Source: Bacteroidales bacterium (GTDB lineage: Bacteria; Bacteroidota; Bacteroidia; Bacteroidales; F082). From it: a stretch of DNA of 64,000 bases. The notes beneath the pieces were generated by a model. The model did not search any database and had not been told where the DNA came from. It was given only the letters and a program-made list of their open reading frames with translations. Shown here in pieces: positions 42,752 through 50,892 of the stretch (its first letter is position 1; each line of letters begins with the position of its first letter). The DNA is taken from assembly GCA_016285355.1 (NCBI GenBank), contig JAEEQP010000010.1:29570-93569 (forward strand). The letters are read 5' to 3'. A program made the position numbers and the translations under genes.

Positions 42752-44187
42752 TAAGTCACCAAATTAATCCGATACTCCACACGGCTGTCGGTGAGTTCAT
42801 CGCGGCTTTGCTTGAGTAAGGTTTGGGCTTCCAAAACATCAGAAAGGGTGACCAAACCGGCTTCGTAATAGTCTTGCGTGATTTTCAGGTTGACTTCGGC
42901 ATCTTTCAGTGAGGTTTGCGCCATGGTGATGCGCAGCCAACTCTGTTCGAGGTTGAACCAGGCTTGATTAGTTTGCAACTCCATCTTCTCAGTAAGGTCG
43001 CGGCGGGTGTTTTCGGCTATTTCTGTGTCAAAGTCGTGTTTCTTCAATTTTATGGAAGTCTTGTGCCAGTCGGTGATGGGCACTTGCAGCACCGCAAAGA
43101 CCATCGCGTTGGGCTTGGTGTTCTCGAAAATGGTGTGATAACTCGCGCTGCCGCCCACCATCAAAGAAGGCAAGGCTTCGCCGAGGGTCATTCTTTTCTT
43201 TAGGTCTTCGGCTTTCAGAGAAAGATCGAGCAGGTGTGATTCGTTTCGATTTGCAACAGCGGTTTCGGCGAGTTGGAAATAGGCCGAAGGCTCTGTTTCA
43301 AAGCCAAGCGTGTCTGTGAGGGTCATTGTTTGCCAGTCCGCGCCGATATGTTGAGCCATAAGCATCTTTAACAAAGTGATGCCATCGTTCAGCTTTTTGC
43401 GATTGAGTTGGCTTTCGTTTTGCTTCACACGGAGTTTGTATTGGTCAGTGGGCATGGCTAAACCTGCTTCGATGGCTCCCGTCAAGTCCTTGTCCAAGGT
43501 GTCCAACAGTTGGTCGAGATGGTCGAGGGTGGCGTTTTTCTCTTCCAAGGCGATGATTTGCCAATAAAGGGTTTCCGTTTGCAGGCGCACTTCGTCCTCT
43601 TTCATCATGGATTGGTATTCAGCGGCTTCTATGCCTAACTTGGCGAGTTTGTTGCCGTTGCGGATGCGGCCTCCCGCATAAATAGGTTCCATAGCCATCG
43701 CATTGAGCATCACACCGTCTTGCACAAAAGAATACTCCTTTTTTAGGCCCAATTGAGCACCATATTCGGCATAAAGCGTATAAAGGATTTGCCGCACTTG
43801 GGCATTGTTTATATCGTCAATGCCGAAGGTAAACATCGGATTCAAGGCATCAAAGGCCAAGGCTTGTGCTGTGACGGTGGGGAGATATAATGTTTGGGCT
43901 TCTTTCTTCGTGGCTCTGGCCTTGTCAATCTCCAATTGGCTGTTTTTCAGTTCGATATTGTTCTCCAAAGCCATATCAATGCAGTCCTGGACGGAAAGCC
44001 GGAGCGAGTCAGTAGTTTGGGCGGATAACGGTAAAGTAAACAATAATACAATCCATAAAATGATTATAAGTTCGGACGGATTTGTAATCCGGCCGTTTTG
44101 AAAAGGGGATTTCAAATCCCCAATTCCTGTCCGACGGATTTCAAATCCGTCGGAACAAAGGGGGGATATGATGATTTGCTTTTTCAT
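42730..44187 (-). CDS. TolC-family outer-membrane efflux protein with repeat-interrupted signal peptide
   Basis: A 485-residue TolC-like channel: two outer-membrane-efflux domains of long helices (SLRLSVQDCIDMALENNIELK; ITQDYYEAGLVTLSDVLEAQTLL). It forms the exit duct of the RND system read from the same operon. The N-terminus is odd: MKKQIIIS is separated from the hydrophobic core LIIILWIVLLFTLPLSAQ by about 30 residues translated from a palindromic repeat (44071-44155). The ATG at 44187 is firm because it overlaps the RND stop (ATGA) and there is no other start before the core. Export may be weakened. Confidence 0.85.
   Translation of the reverse strand: MKKQIIISPLCSDGFEIRRTGIGDLKSPFQNGRITNPSELIIILWIVLLFTLPLSAQTTDSLRLSVQDCIDMALENNIELKNSQLEIDKARATKKEAQTLYLPTVTAQALAFDALNPMFTFGIDDINNAQVRQILYTLYAEYGAQLGLKKEYSFVQDGVMLNAMAMEPIYAGGRIRNGNKLAKLGIEAAEYQSMMKEDEVRLQTETLYWQIIALEEKNATLDHLDQLLDTLDKDLTGAIEAGLAMPTDQYKLRVKQNESQLNRKKLNDGITLLKMLMAQHIGADWQTMTLTDTLGFETEPSAYFQLAETAVANRNESHLLDLSLKAEDLKKRMTLGEALPSLMVGGSASYHTIFENTKPNAMVFAVLQVPITDWHKTSIKLKKHDFDTEIAENTRRDLTEKMELQTNQAWFNLEQSWLRITMAQTSLKDAEVNLKITQDYYEAGLVTLSDVLEAQTLLKQSRDELTDSRVEYRINLVTYQQLTGH
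44071..44155. repeat. Triple-hairpin repeat inside the tolC signal sequence
   Basis: Three consecutive palindromes: CGGATTTGTAATCCG (44077-44091), GGGGATTTCAAATCCCC (44105-44121) and a perfect 12-base-arm hairpin around GACGGATTTCAAATCCGTC (44130-44154). All share the GGATTT-C-AAATCC core. The unit lies in frame within a gene, so it is translated. Confidence 0.8.
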
Positions 44188-47100
44188 GACTTACTCGTTC
44201 TAAAAATCTGCCAATACATCACAGGCATCACAGCCAAAATAATGACCATCGAAAGCACCACGCCGAAGCAGATGACCACGCCCATCGGCATCCAAAGCGG
44301 GTTGCGGGTAATAATCATGGGCAAAACACCGAGGGCTGTGGTGGCCGAAGTCAGGAAGATGGGCCTCATGCGGCGGCTACCAGCTTTCATGGCGGCTTCC
44401 TTGGTGGGCAGGCCCTCATCGGTGCGGAGCGTCTCGGCGTATTCATACATCACGATGCCGTTGCGGACGATGATACCGATGAGGCTGACGATGCCCAAGA
44501 GGGAAGTCATGCCGAAGTCGAGGCCGAAAAGCCACTCGCCGAAGAAGGCTCCGAACATACATAAACTGCTGGAACACAGGGTCAACAGGGCGAGATTGAC
44601 TTTCTTGAAATAGGCGATGAGGAAGGCCAGCATAACGGCGATGGCGGCAAACAGGCTCTTCAGCAGTTGCGGGATGACCATGGTGTTGAGCGACGACAAG
44701 CCGCCGTATTCGATGCTCACGCCCTCGGGCAGGTTGGGGCGCACCTCCGTGTCGATGTAGTGTTGCACTTTCTTCATGCTGGCGGTCTGCGACTTCCAGA
44801 ATTTCATGTCGGCGGCCACGGTGATGGCGTTCTTGCCGTTGTGGTGCACCAAAGTGGCGGGATGCCAGTCGGGACTGATGTCGGCCACTTGTCGGAGCGG
44901 GACATTGGTGCCAGGCACCATCGTGGGAATCAGTTGGTTTTGAACGGTTTCGTAGTCGTCGGGGTCGTAGTTTTGTTCCGCATACAGTTTGACAGGCAAG
45001 CTGCGGTTGCCTTCCCAAACGGTGGTCAAAGGCTGTCCGTTGAGGCTGCCGGCAAGGTCGAGGGAAAGCACGGTTTTGGTGATACCGAGACGGGCGCATT
45101 CCTCGGGTTTCATGCTCACTTTCACCGAAGGCAAAAACTCGTCATAGTCGGTGTGAACCCAACGGAGTTCCTTGTCCAAGGTAAGCATGTAGTCCTTGAT
45201 TTGCTGCGCCACGGGAGCGGTTTCGGTGTAGTCGTCGCCGTAAACAAAGACCTCCACAGGTGTCGAAACTGCCTGATAATCAAGTTGGCGGAAGCGTACA
45301 TGGGCTTCGGCGAAATAGTAGGAATACTTGTCGTCCATCTCCTTCAGCAGGTCTTCGGTGGCTTGCTTCGAGGTGGTGTTCACGATGAGTTGCGACAGGT
45401 TGTTGGCGGGAATGCTCGGCGCGTAGGTCATGTGGAAACGCGGCGCGGTTTCGCCAATGAAGGCCGTCACGGAGGTGACACGCTTGTCGGTGAGCATCAT
45501 CTTTTGCAACGAGTCGCTAATGCGCGTGGTGGCTTCGAGGCTGCTGCCTTCGGGCAGGCGGATTTCCACCGCGAAACTGTCACGCTCGGCCATAGGCATC
45601 ATCTGCACATTCAGGGCGAGGAACATCAGAACACCCAGCACGATAGAGCCGATACCCATGACGATGGTGAACAGCGGATGGTTAAAACAGTGGCTTTGCA
45701 GTTTGTCGTAAAGCCCTTGCAGGAAGGCGAAAAACCGCATTTGGGCTTTCAGGAAGCCGTCGTGTTTGGGTTTGTCGTCTGGCTTGATGAACATGATTTC
45801 CAACGAGGGAATGACGAGCATGGCGTAGGCCAACGAGGCCATCAACGAGAAGCAGACGGTCCACGGGAAAAGTTGCACGAAGTCGCCCAAAGGCCCCGTG
45901 ATGATGCGCGTCATCGGGAAAAACATGGTGGCGATGGCACCCGTGGCGATGAGCATGGGCATGAACAACTCCTTTGCGCTGCTCACGGCGGCATCGAAGG
46001 GTTTGTAGCCTTGACTCAACTTGTCGATGTAGCCGTCAATATTAATAATGGAGTCGTCCACAATCATGCCGAGCACGACGATGAGAGCGGCCAAAGTGAC
46101 CGTATTCAACTCAATGCCAAAGAGATACATCAATCCGATGCTCATGGCTGTGCAGACAGGCAATCCCGAACTGGCGATGAGAGCCGTGCGCATGGGGAAC
46201 AGCAACAGCATGACCGCGATGACGACAATCATGGAGATGAGCAAGTCGCGCAAAAACGAACTGACCGATTTTTCGACCACTTTGGGCTGGTCTGTGATGC
46301 GGTACATCTTCACGCTGTCGGGCAGGGTCTTCCTGAACTCGGAAAGCACATTTTCCACCTTCTTTCCGTAAGCCACGATGTTGAAACCCTTGCGCATCTC
46401 AACAGAGATAATCAAGGCATCGTTTCCGTTGAAATTCACCACTTTGGAGGGCGGGGCCAGACGGCGTTCGACGGTGGCCACATCGCGCAGGCGCACGGTG
46501 TTGCCCGCCGCGTCGGAATAGATGATTTGCTCCTCAAGTTCTTCCTCCGAAACCACGGGGTTCTCGATGTGTAGCGGCAGGTCGAAGTTGGAGGTTTCCA
46601 TGGTGCCGCTTGTGGTGAGGAAGCCTTGAGAGGCGTATTGGAGCATCAGTGTGTTCGGACTGATGCCGTAGAATGACAACTTTTCCTTGTCCACAATGAC
46701 CGCGATTTCCTCGGGTTGTTCGCCCATTACGCGCACATTGCCCGTTTGGGGAATGTCGCGCAAGCGGCGAGTAAGGTCATCGGTGTATTCGCGCATCTCG
46801 CGGTAGGTCTTGTCCGATGATTCCATAGCGATGAGCAGCGAGGAGGTTTCGCCGAAGTCGTCAACCACAGCGATGGCCAACACGCCCACCGGAAAACTCA
46901 AGGCCTTGTTTTCGTTGATTTTGTTGCGGATTTTCGTCCACGCTTGCGCATAGTCGCCCATCGTCAAATCCAGCATTACATAAATGTAGCAAATGCCTTC
47001 CTTGGTCACGGAATAGGTTCTCTCGCGGTCCACTTCGGGCAAGGTGAACAACAATTCCTCCAAAGGCTTGGTCAGTTGGGCCTCCACCTCCTCGGAATTG

Positions 47101-47279
47101 GCACCTGGATACACGCCCGCCACGATGCCTTGCGGATAACTGAAGGCGGGGAACTCGTCCTTCTTCATGTCGACGAGGGCATAGATGCCGAAGCCCACAA
47201 TGACCGCCACAATCACCCAGACGATTTTCTGGTTGTAGATGCTACCCGCGATGATACCCCTGTCCTTAATCTTGCTCAT
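44184..47279 (-). CDS. RND-family efflux pump
   Basis: A 1031-residue resistance-nodulation-division pump of the AcrB-like, hydrophobe or ion exporting kind. It has the N-terminal helix, a first periplasmic loop (PGANSEEVEAQLTKPLEELLF), a helix bundle with VVLGMIVDDSIINIDGYID, a second periplasmic loop, and a second bundle ending near residue 1020. The helix-4 DD pair (VDDS) used in proton relay is present. It works with the MFP protein and TolC of the same operon. It overlaps the MFP stop by 14 bases and the TolC start by four. The substrate cannot be told. Confidence 0.88.
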   Translation of the reverse strand: MSKIKDRGIIAGSIYNQKIVWVIVAVIVGFGIYALVDMKKDEFPAFSYPQGIVAGVYPGANSEEVEAQLTKPLEELLFTLPEVDRERTYSVTKEGICYIYVMLDLTMGDYAQAWTKIRNKINENKALSFPVGVLAIAVVDDFGETSSLLIAMESSDKTYREMREYTDDLTRRLRDIPQTGNVRVMGEQPEEIAVIVDKEKLSFYGISPNTLMLQYASQGFLTTSGTMETSNFDLPLHIENPVVSEEELEEQIIYSDAAGNTVRLRDVATVERRLAPPSKVVNFNGNDALIISVEMRKGFNIVAYGKKVENVLSEFRKTLPDSVKMYRITDQPKVVEKSVSSFLRDLLISMIVVIAVMLLLFPMRTALIASSGLPVCTAMSIGLMYLFGIELNTVTLAALIVVLGMIVDDSIINIDGYIDKLSQGYKPFDAAVSSAKELFMPMLIATGAIATMFFPMTRIITGPLGDFVQLFPWTVCFSLMASLAYAMLVIPSLEIMFIKPDDKPKHDGFLKAQMRFFAFLQGLYDKLQSHCFNHPLFTIVMGIGSIVLGVLMFLALNVQMMPMAERDSFAVEIRLPEGSSLEATTRISDSLQKMMLTDKRVTSVTAFIGETAPRFHMTYAPSIPANNLSQLIVNTTSKQATEDLLKEMDDKYSYYFAEAHVRFRQLDYQAVSTPVEVFVYGDDYTETAPVAQQIKDYMLTLDKELRWVHTDYDEFLPSVKVSMKPEECARLGITKTVLSLDLAGSLNGQPLTTVWEGNRSLPVKLYAEQNYDPDDYETVQNQLIPTMVPGTNVPLRQVADISPDWHPATLVHHNGKNAITVAADMKFWKSQTASMKKVQHYIDTEVRPNLPEGVSIEYGGLSSLNTMVIPQLLKSLFAAIAVMLAFLIAYFKKVNLALLTLCSSSLCMFGAFFGEWLFGLDFGMTSLLGIVSLIGIIVRNGIVMYEYAETLRTDEGLPTKEAAMKAGSRRMRPIFLTSATTALGVLPMIITRNPLWMPMGVVICFGVVLSMVIILAVMPVMYWQIFRTSKS

Positions 47280-48309
47280 AGCTCACTTTCATTCCTTCAC
47301 TTACCTTTTGGTAGCCTTCCACAATTACAACATCGCCTGTTTTCAGGCCTTCGCTGACGATAACGCCATTGCCCGAATAGCCCGCAAGGGTGATTTTCCG
47401 CCGCGTGGCGCGACCATCCTCGGCCACCCAAACAAATTTTCCTTCTTGATTAATCAAAACCGCGTTGGCAGGTATGATGATGCCTTTGCTCACATCGGCT
47501 TTCAGCACCACCTTGCCAATCATCCCAGGAGTGAGTTCCTTGTCGGGCTGTTCGATGAGCACCTTGACGGGATAACTATGCGTGAGCAACGAGGCAGTCA
47601 TGCTTTTCTCTATCACTTTGCCATTCAAGCGTTTGTCGCCCAAAACGGGAATGACGACCTCGGCGGTATCGCCTACCTGCACCTTGCCAATTTCGTTTTC
47701 GGGCACAGAGATTTTCACCGCCATACCTTTTGTATTAATAAGTCGAATGACAGGTTTCAGCGGCGCGACATTTTCCCCGATTTCTACATTGACGGAGGCC
47801 ACGGTGCCATCGAAAGGTGCCGTAATCGTGTTGTCGGCAAGCATGGCATTGGCCAAATCCAAGGCGGATTGGGCTTTTTCGAGGTTGGCAACCATCTCGC
47901 GCCACTTGATTTCAGGCAGACTGCCATTGTCATAGACTTTTTTCAGGCGGTCGTATGCGTCTTGGGCCTGTTCGAGAGTGGCCTGTGCCGAGCGTTGGGT
48001 GCTTTCCATCTGAGGCGATGACACACGCGCCAGCGTTTGTCCTTTCCTCACGCTACTGCCTTGCTTCACATTAAGTTGCTGCAAAGTGCCGCCATATTTA
48101 AAGGCCATCTCCACCGATTGCCCTTCCTCTAAATAACCAGGATAGGTGTTGCTGACGATGCCGCTCACTTCGTCAATCACTTGAACACCGACGGGGATGA
48201 CGCGCTCCTCGGCGGAACCGCCCAAAAGTTTCTCCTTCAACTGCTGCGGGTCTTCATGGCAGGCGGTCAGCAGTAAGGGGATGAGCCATAGGATGTGTTT
48301 GGTTTTCAT
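47266..48309 (-). CDS. RND membrane-fusion lipoprotein
   Basis: A 347-residue adaptor. It is a lipoprotein (LLLTAC, Cys17) with the usual hairpin, lipoyl-like halves (VKQGSSVRKGQTLARVSSP and ITAPFDGTVASVNVEIGENV) and beta-barrel domain (KVQVGDTAEVVIPVLGDKRL). It bridges the RND pump and TolC. The start is the ATG at 48309; the frame stays open upstream only because it reads through a dispersed repeat. It overlaps the RND gene by 14 bases. Confidence 0.88.
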   Translation of the reverse strand: MKTKHILWLIPLLLTACHEDPQQLKEKLLGGSAEERVIPVGVQVIDEVSGIVSNTYPGYLEEGQSVEMAFKYGGTLQQLNVKQGSSVRKGQTLARVSSPQMESTQRSAQATLEQAQDAYDRLKKVYDNGSLPEIKWREMVANLEKAQSALDLANAMLADNTITAPFDGTVASVNVEIGENVAPLKPVIRLINTKGMAVKISVPENEIGKVQVGDTAEVVIPVLGDKRLNGKVIEKSMTASLLTHSYPVKVLIEQPDKELTPGMIGKVVLKADVSKGIIIPANAVLINQEGKFVWVAEDGRATRRKITLAGYSGNGVIVSEGLKTGDVVIVEGYQKVSEGMKVSYEQD

Positions 48310-48325
48310 TTTATTATTATTTTTT

Positions 48326-48397
48326 GACGCGGGACTGCGGGACGCGGGACGTGAGACGAACCATTGTCCCGTGTCTCGAAGTCTCGTGTCTCGAGTC
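48326..48397. repeat. Dispersed CGGGAC/GTCCCG repeat in efflux operon leader
   Basis: Tandem CGGGACG units on the left and GTCCCGTGTCTCG units on the right can pair as a hairpin. The element fills the gap between the lipoprotein gene and the membrane-fusion gene. I have seen similar G/C repeats in this phylum; only one copy is in the window. Confidence 0.45.
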
Positions 48398-48400
48398 TTT

Positions 48401-48913
48401 CTAATTTCGTAAAGCCGCCATGCGAATGTTGTCGCCATGGATGGTGAAGGCGCGTTCAGAAGTTTCGGCCTCGCCGTCGTAAATCATGTTGATAATGAGG
48501 GTATTGTCCTCGTACATCTGTCCTGAGGCCTGCACGCGCACCTCGTTCTTCAGGGTGATGGAGTCGCCGGTGAAAAGCAGGGTATTTTTTGTGAAATCCC
48601 TCAAAAAGATTTTGTTGTCTTCGCAAAGAGCATGGGTGACGACAACCTCGCCGCCCATGGTGTTCATCACCACAACAACGCTGTCTTTGTCATCGCCCAA
48701 GGCGCTGATTTCCAATTGCCCGATTTCATTAGGCAAACTAACGGTGTAGGAGGCCGTCTCGATAGTGTCATCTTCAAACATGATTTCCTCCAAAGTGACG
48801 CTACCCGAAGTCTTGAAACTATAGTCGCCGCGAAACAATGGGGCGTTTTTCTTCTGGCATGAAGCCAAGGCTATAATGCAACAGATTGTAAATAAGATAC
48901 TTATTTTCTTCAT
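48401..48913 (-). CDS. Lipoprotein of unknown function at head of efflux operon
   Basis: A 170-residue lipoprotein (lipobox ALASC, Cys19) with a beta-rich body (SVTLEEIMFEDD, VVVVMNTMGGEVVVTHAL, LLFTGDSITLKNEV). The pattern suggests a small beta-barrel or sandwich; I do not recognise a family. The ATG at 48913 is chosen because it directly begins the signal sequence MKKISILF and a TATTTTTG element lies about 30 bases before it. It precedes the efflux genes by 91 bases, which hold a repeat, so the link to the operon is only probable. Confidence 0.6.
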   Translation of the reverse strand: MKKISILFTICCIIALASCQKKNAPLFRGDYSFKTSGSVTLEEIMFEDDTIETASYTVSLPNEIGQLEISALGDDKDSVVVVMNTMGGEVVVTHALCEDNKIFLRDFTKNTLLFTGDSITLKNEVRVQASGQMYEDNTLIINMIYDGEAETSERAFTIHGDNIRMAALRN

Positions 48914-49087
48914 AATGAAACCTTTTAAGTGGCGCAAAAATAACAAGAATCCCCGAAACGAAGTTCAAGGATTCTGTGTTTTTTTGTTGTCTGGAGGGTA
49001 TTTTTTGTTGTCTGTAGAGACCTAAAATCTAAACGAGAGCTCCTGACTAATGTATGTGTTTATATCGTTTCTTGATTTCCAGTTCAA

Positions 49088-49957
49088 TCAGTCGTTTCCA
49101 CCTTCAAGCAATTGGAAATCCGTATCAGTGACATCAAGGGCTTTCTTGTCTTTGGCGTTGAGCGGACTGATGACAGGCGTTTTTGTACGTCGTTCGATGT
49201 CCTTACGTGCATTACCCGCCACTTTGCCGCCTTCAATAGCTATGCCACGGCTTTCCTCAAAAGTTTCGGGCTGTCGGCTGCGTGAGATGGCCGTCGTGGT
49301 TACTTCGGCCAACATGTTGAGCACCAATTCCAAATTGGTCATGTTGTCACGCAGGTTCTCCTTTTTCAAGCCTTTCAAATTCTTGTAATCTCGGACAGAG
49401 AGACCGCTCCAAGCCTTGGTCATTTCGTTGGTGAGGATTGCATAATCCTTTTCCTGTTCGATGCCGCGAGCCTTCCATTCGTCCGTCAGTTCCTTACGCA
49501 TCTCTATGCTTTGCAAACGCTGGTTAATCCAGCCTTCAGTATAACCTTTGGCGCGGTAATAGTCGGCACCACGAAGGATGGCTTTTTCAGGGTCAGCAAT
49601 TTCATTCAGACGTTCATTGCCCACTTCGGCCAACCATAATTTGAAAGGCTCTGCTTTGGGCGATGGGATGGATTGAATAATTCTAAGCATTTGGCGAGTA
49701 TTTGCCACATCTGTCAGTCGTTTTTTCCCGTCTGCGGAAACCATTTTCAACTGCTTACAATTTGTAAGCAGTTCATCAGCTCCTTCCTTTTTCAGTCGAT
49801 TTTTAAGAACCGCCCAATAAGTGCTTGCACTTCTGGGAGAGATTTGTTCTGTCAACGCACCCACTACATCCACAACCGAAAAGTACCATTCCTCGTTTTC
49901 GGCATCCCAATGGGTTCTAATTTGCTTTTGTTCAAAGAGTTTTATCTTATCAGTCAT
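49088..49957 (-). CDS. Bro-N (DinD/antirepressor-like) DNA-binding protein
   Basis: A 289-residue protein with a Bro-N domain at the N-terminus: KIKLFEQKQIRTHWDAENEE, FSVVDVVGALTE, YWAVLKNRLKKEG and the loop-helix region ending LWLAEVGNERL. The C-terminal part is helical and charged, as in phage antirepressors and DinD-like proteins. It may bind DNA in a stress or phage-derived response. There are no other phage genes nearby, so this is a stand-alone gene. I start it at 49957 (MTDKIKLFEQ) because TATTTTTG on the minus strand (49974-49981) sits just upstream. Confidence 0.75.
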   Translation of the reverse strand: MTDKIKLFEQKQIRTHWDAENEEWYFSVVDVVGALTEQISPRSASTYWAVLKNRLKKEGADELLTNCKQLKMVSADGKKRLTDVANTRQMLRIIQSIPSPKAEPFKLWLAEVGNERLNEIADPEKAILRGADYYRAKGYTEGWINQRLQSIEMRKELTDEWKARGIEQEKDYAILTNEMTKAWSGLSVRDYKNLKGLKKENLRDNMTNLELVLNMLAEVTTTAISRSRQPETFEESRGIAIEGGKVAGNARKDIERRTKTPVISPLNAKDKKALDVTDTDFQLLEGGND

Positions 49958-49973
49958 AACATCATAATTTTCG

Positions 49974-49981
49974 CAAAAATA
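49974..49981 (-). promoter_or_regulatory. -7 promoter element for the Bro-N gene
   Basis: TATTTTTG on the minus strand, 16 bases before the ATG at 49957, rules out the longer start at 50017. Confidence 0.5.
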
Positions 49982-50023
49982 AAGAAAAATGTCGAATAAT
50001 GCAAATGATTCCGGCAATTTGTC

Positions 50024-50031
50024 TAAATTTG
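50024..50031 (+). promoter_or_regulatory. -7 promoter element for the nitroreductase
   Basis: TAAATTTG, a TAnnTTTG match, 48 bases before the ATG at 50080. The leader between them is the AATCTTTA-type tandem repeat. Confidence 0.5.
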
Positions 50032-50035
50032 CAAA

Positions 50036-50070
50036 ATCTTTAAATCTTTGAATCTTAAATCTTTAAATTG
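50036..50070 (+). repeat. AATCTTTA tandem repeat in nitroreductase leader
   Basis: Four units of seven to eight bases: AATCTTTA, AATCTTTG, AATCTTAA, ATCTTTAA. Similar leaders precede tnaA and the TonB receptor. Confidence 0.6.
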
Positions 50071-50079
50071 TTGAATACA

Positions 50080-50721
50080 ATGGCCGACGGATACCTTGAA
50101 AAACGCTACGAGGAGGTCTTTGGCGCGGGTGCCAAAAAGACCGTGGTGAAACACACTTCAGTTGAAACCCTAATGGAGAAAAACCGCAGTTATCGCGGAT
50201 ATGACCAAAACTTTATGGTAAAACGCGACATGCTGGAACGCATCGTGGCGGTGAACACCAAAATCGCCTCGGCGAAAAACCAGCAGGTGCTTCGATTCAA
50301 GTTGGTGACCAAGGAAACTGGTGCCGACATCATCGTGCAAAACATGAAGTTAGGTGGATTGCTGCCCGAACTACACCTCCCTTTCCCTGGCACTGAACCC
50401 GAAGCTTTCATCATCATTTGCAGCACGATTCCAGAAAACAAGTTTGTGGATATAGACCTCGGCATTGCGGCGCAAAGCATGTTGTTGAAAGCCACCGAGA
50501 TGGGCCTTAATGGCATCATGATTGGAGCGTTCAACAAAGCGAAGATTACCGAAGCGTTCGACTTGCCTTACGAGCCTCTGCTGATTTTGGCCATTGGCAA
50601 GGGCAAAGAAACCATAAAACTGCAAGCCGTCGATGCGGGCGACAAATTGGCTTATTACCGCGATGAAAACGGAGTGCAGTTTGTGCCCAAAATCCGTTGG
50701 GAGCAATTGATTATTGAATGA
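50080..50721 (+). CDS. Nitroreductase-family flavoprotein
   Basis: A 213-residue nitroreductase-like protein that should bind FMN and reduce nitro compounds, quinones or flavins with NAD(P)H. The FMN-binding Arg/Ser region is NRSYRGYDQNFMVKRDMLE, the later core reads IDLGIAAQSMLLKATEMGLNG and the closing domain helix is FDLPYEPLLILAIG. A stretch of about 30 residues before NRSYR (ADGYLEKRYEEVFG) is more than the family minimum. ATG at 50080 is preferred to an upstream TTG. It converges on the BlaR-like gene across a repeat-rich gap. Confidence 0.82.
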   Translation: MADGYLEKRYEEVFGAGAKKTVVKHTSVETLMEKNRSYRGYDQNFMVKRDMLERIVAVNTKIASAKNQQVLRFKLVTKETGADIIVQNMKLGGLLPELHLPFPGTEPEAFIIICSTIPENKFVDIDLGIAAQSMLLKATEMGLNGIMIGAFNKAKITEAFDLPYEPLLILAIGKGKETIKLQAVDAGDKLAYYRDENGVQFVPKIRWEQLIIE

Positions 50722-50723
50722 AT

Positions 50724-50804
50724 TGCACTCAGATAGTGCATCTTTTTAAAAATTTTGCATTCATATAGTGCATTTTTTTGATAAAATTGCACTTAGACGG
50801 TGCA
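50724..50804. repeat. Three 17-base palindromes at exact 32-base spacing
   Basis: TGCACT-CAGAT-AGTGCA (50724-50740), TGCATT-CATAT-AGTGCA (50756-50772) and TGCACT-TAGAC-GGTGCA (50788-50804). The starts are 32 bases apart, about three helical turns. Each is followed by T-rich DNA. They lie between converging genes and directly before a 72-base palindrome. Confidence 0.75.
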
Positions 50805-50810
50805 TTTTGG

Positions 50811-50882
50811 TTTGTAGGGCTGTCACACCATGCCAGCCGCAATGAATATCATGCGGCTGCCGTGATACGACAGCCCTACAAA
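50811..50882. repeat. Palindromic repeat, TGTAGGGCTGTC family, copy 2
   Basis: Arms of 31 bases starting TTTGTAGGGCTGTC pair at 26 of 31 positions around a ten-base centre. The first copy is at 19064-19137. No coding content. Confidence 0.75.
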
Positions 50883-50892
50883 CATATTTATA

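Noticed and set aside
44667..46574. 635-codon open frame on the plus strand
   Set aside because: It is wholly antisense to the RND gene and its His/Val-rich composition is that of a reverse-strand shadow.
50724..50804. CRISPR array
   Set aside because: Only three units, repeats of 17 bases with imperfect identity and 15-base spacers, and no cas genes in the window.
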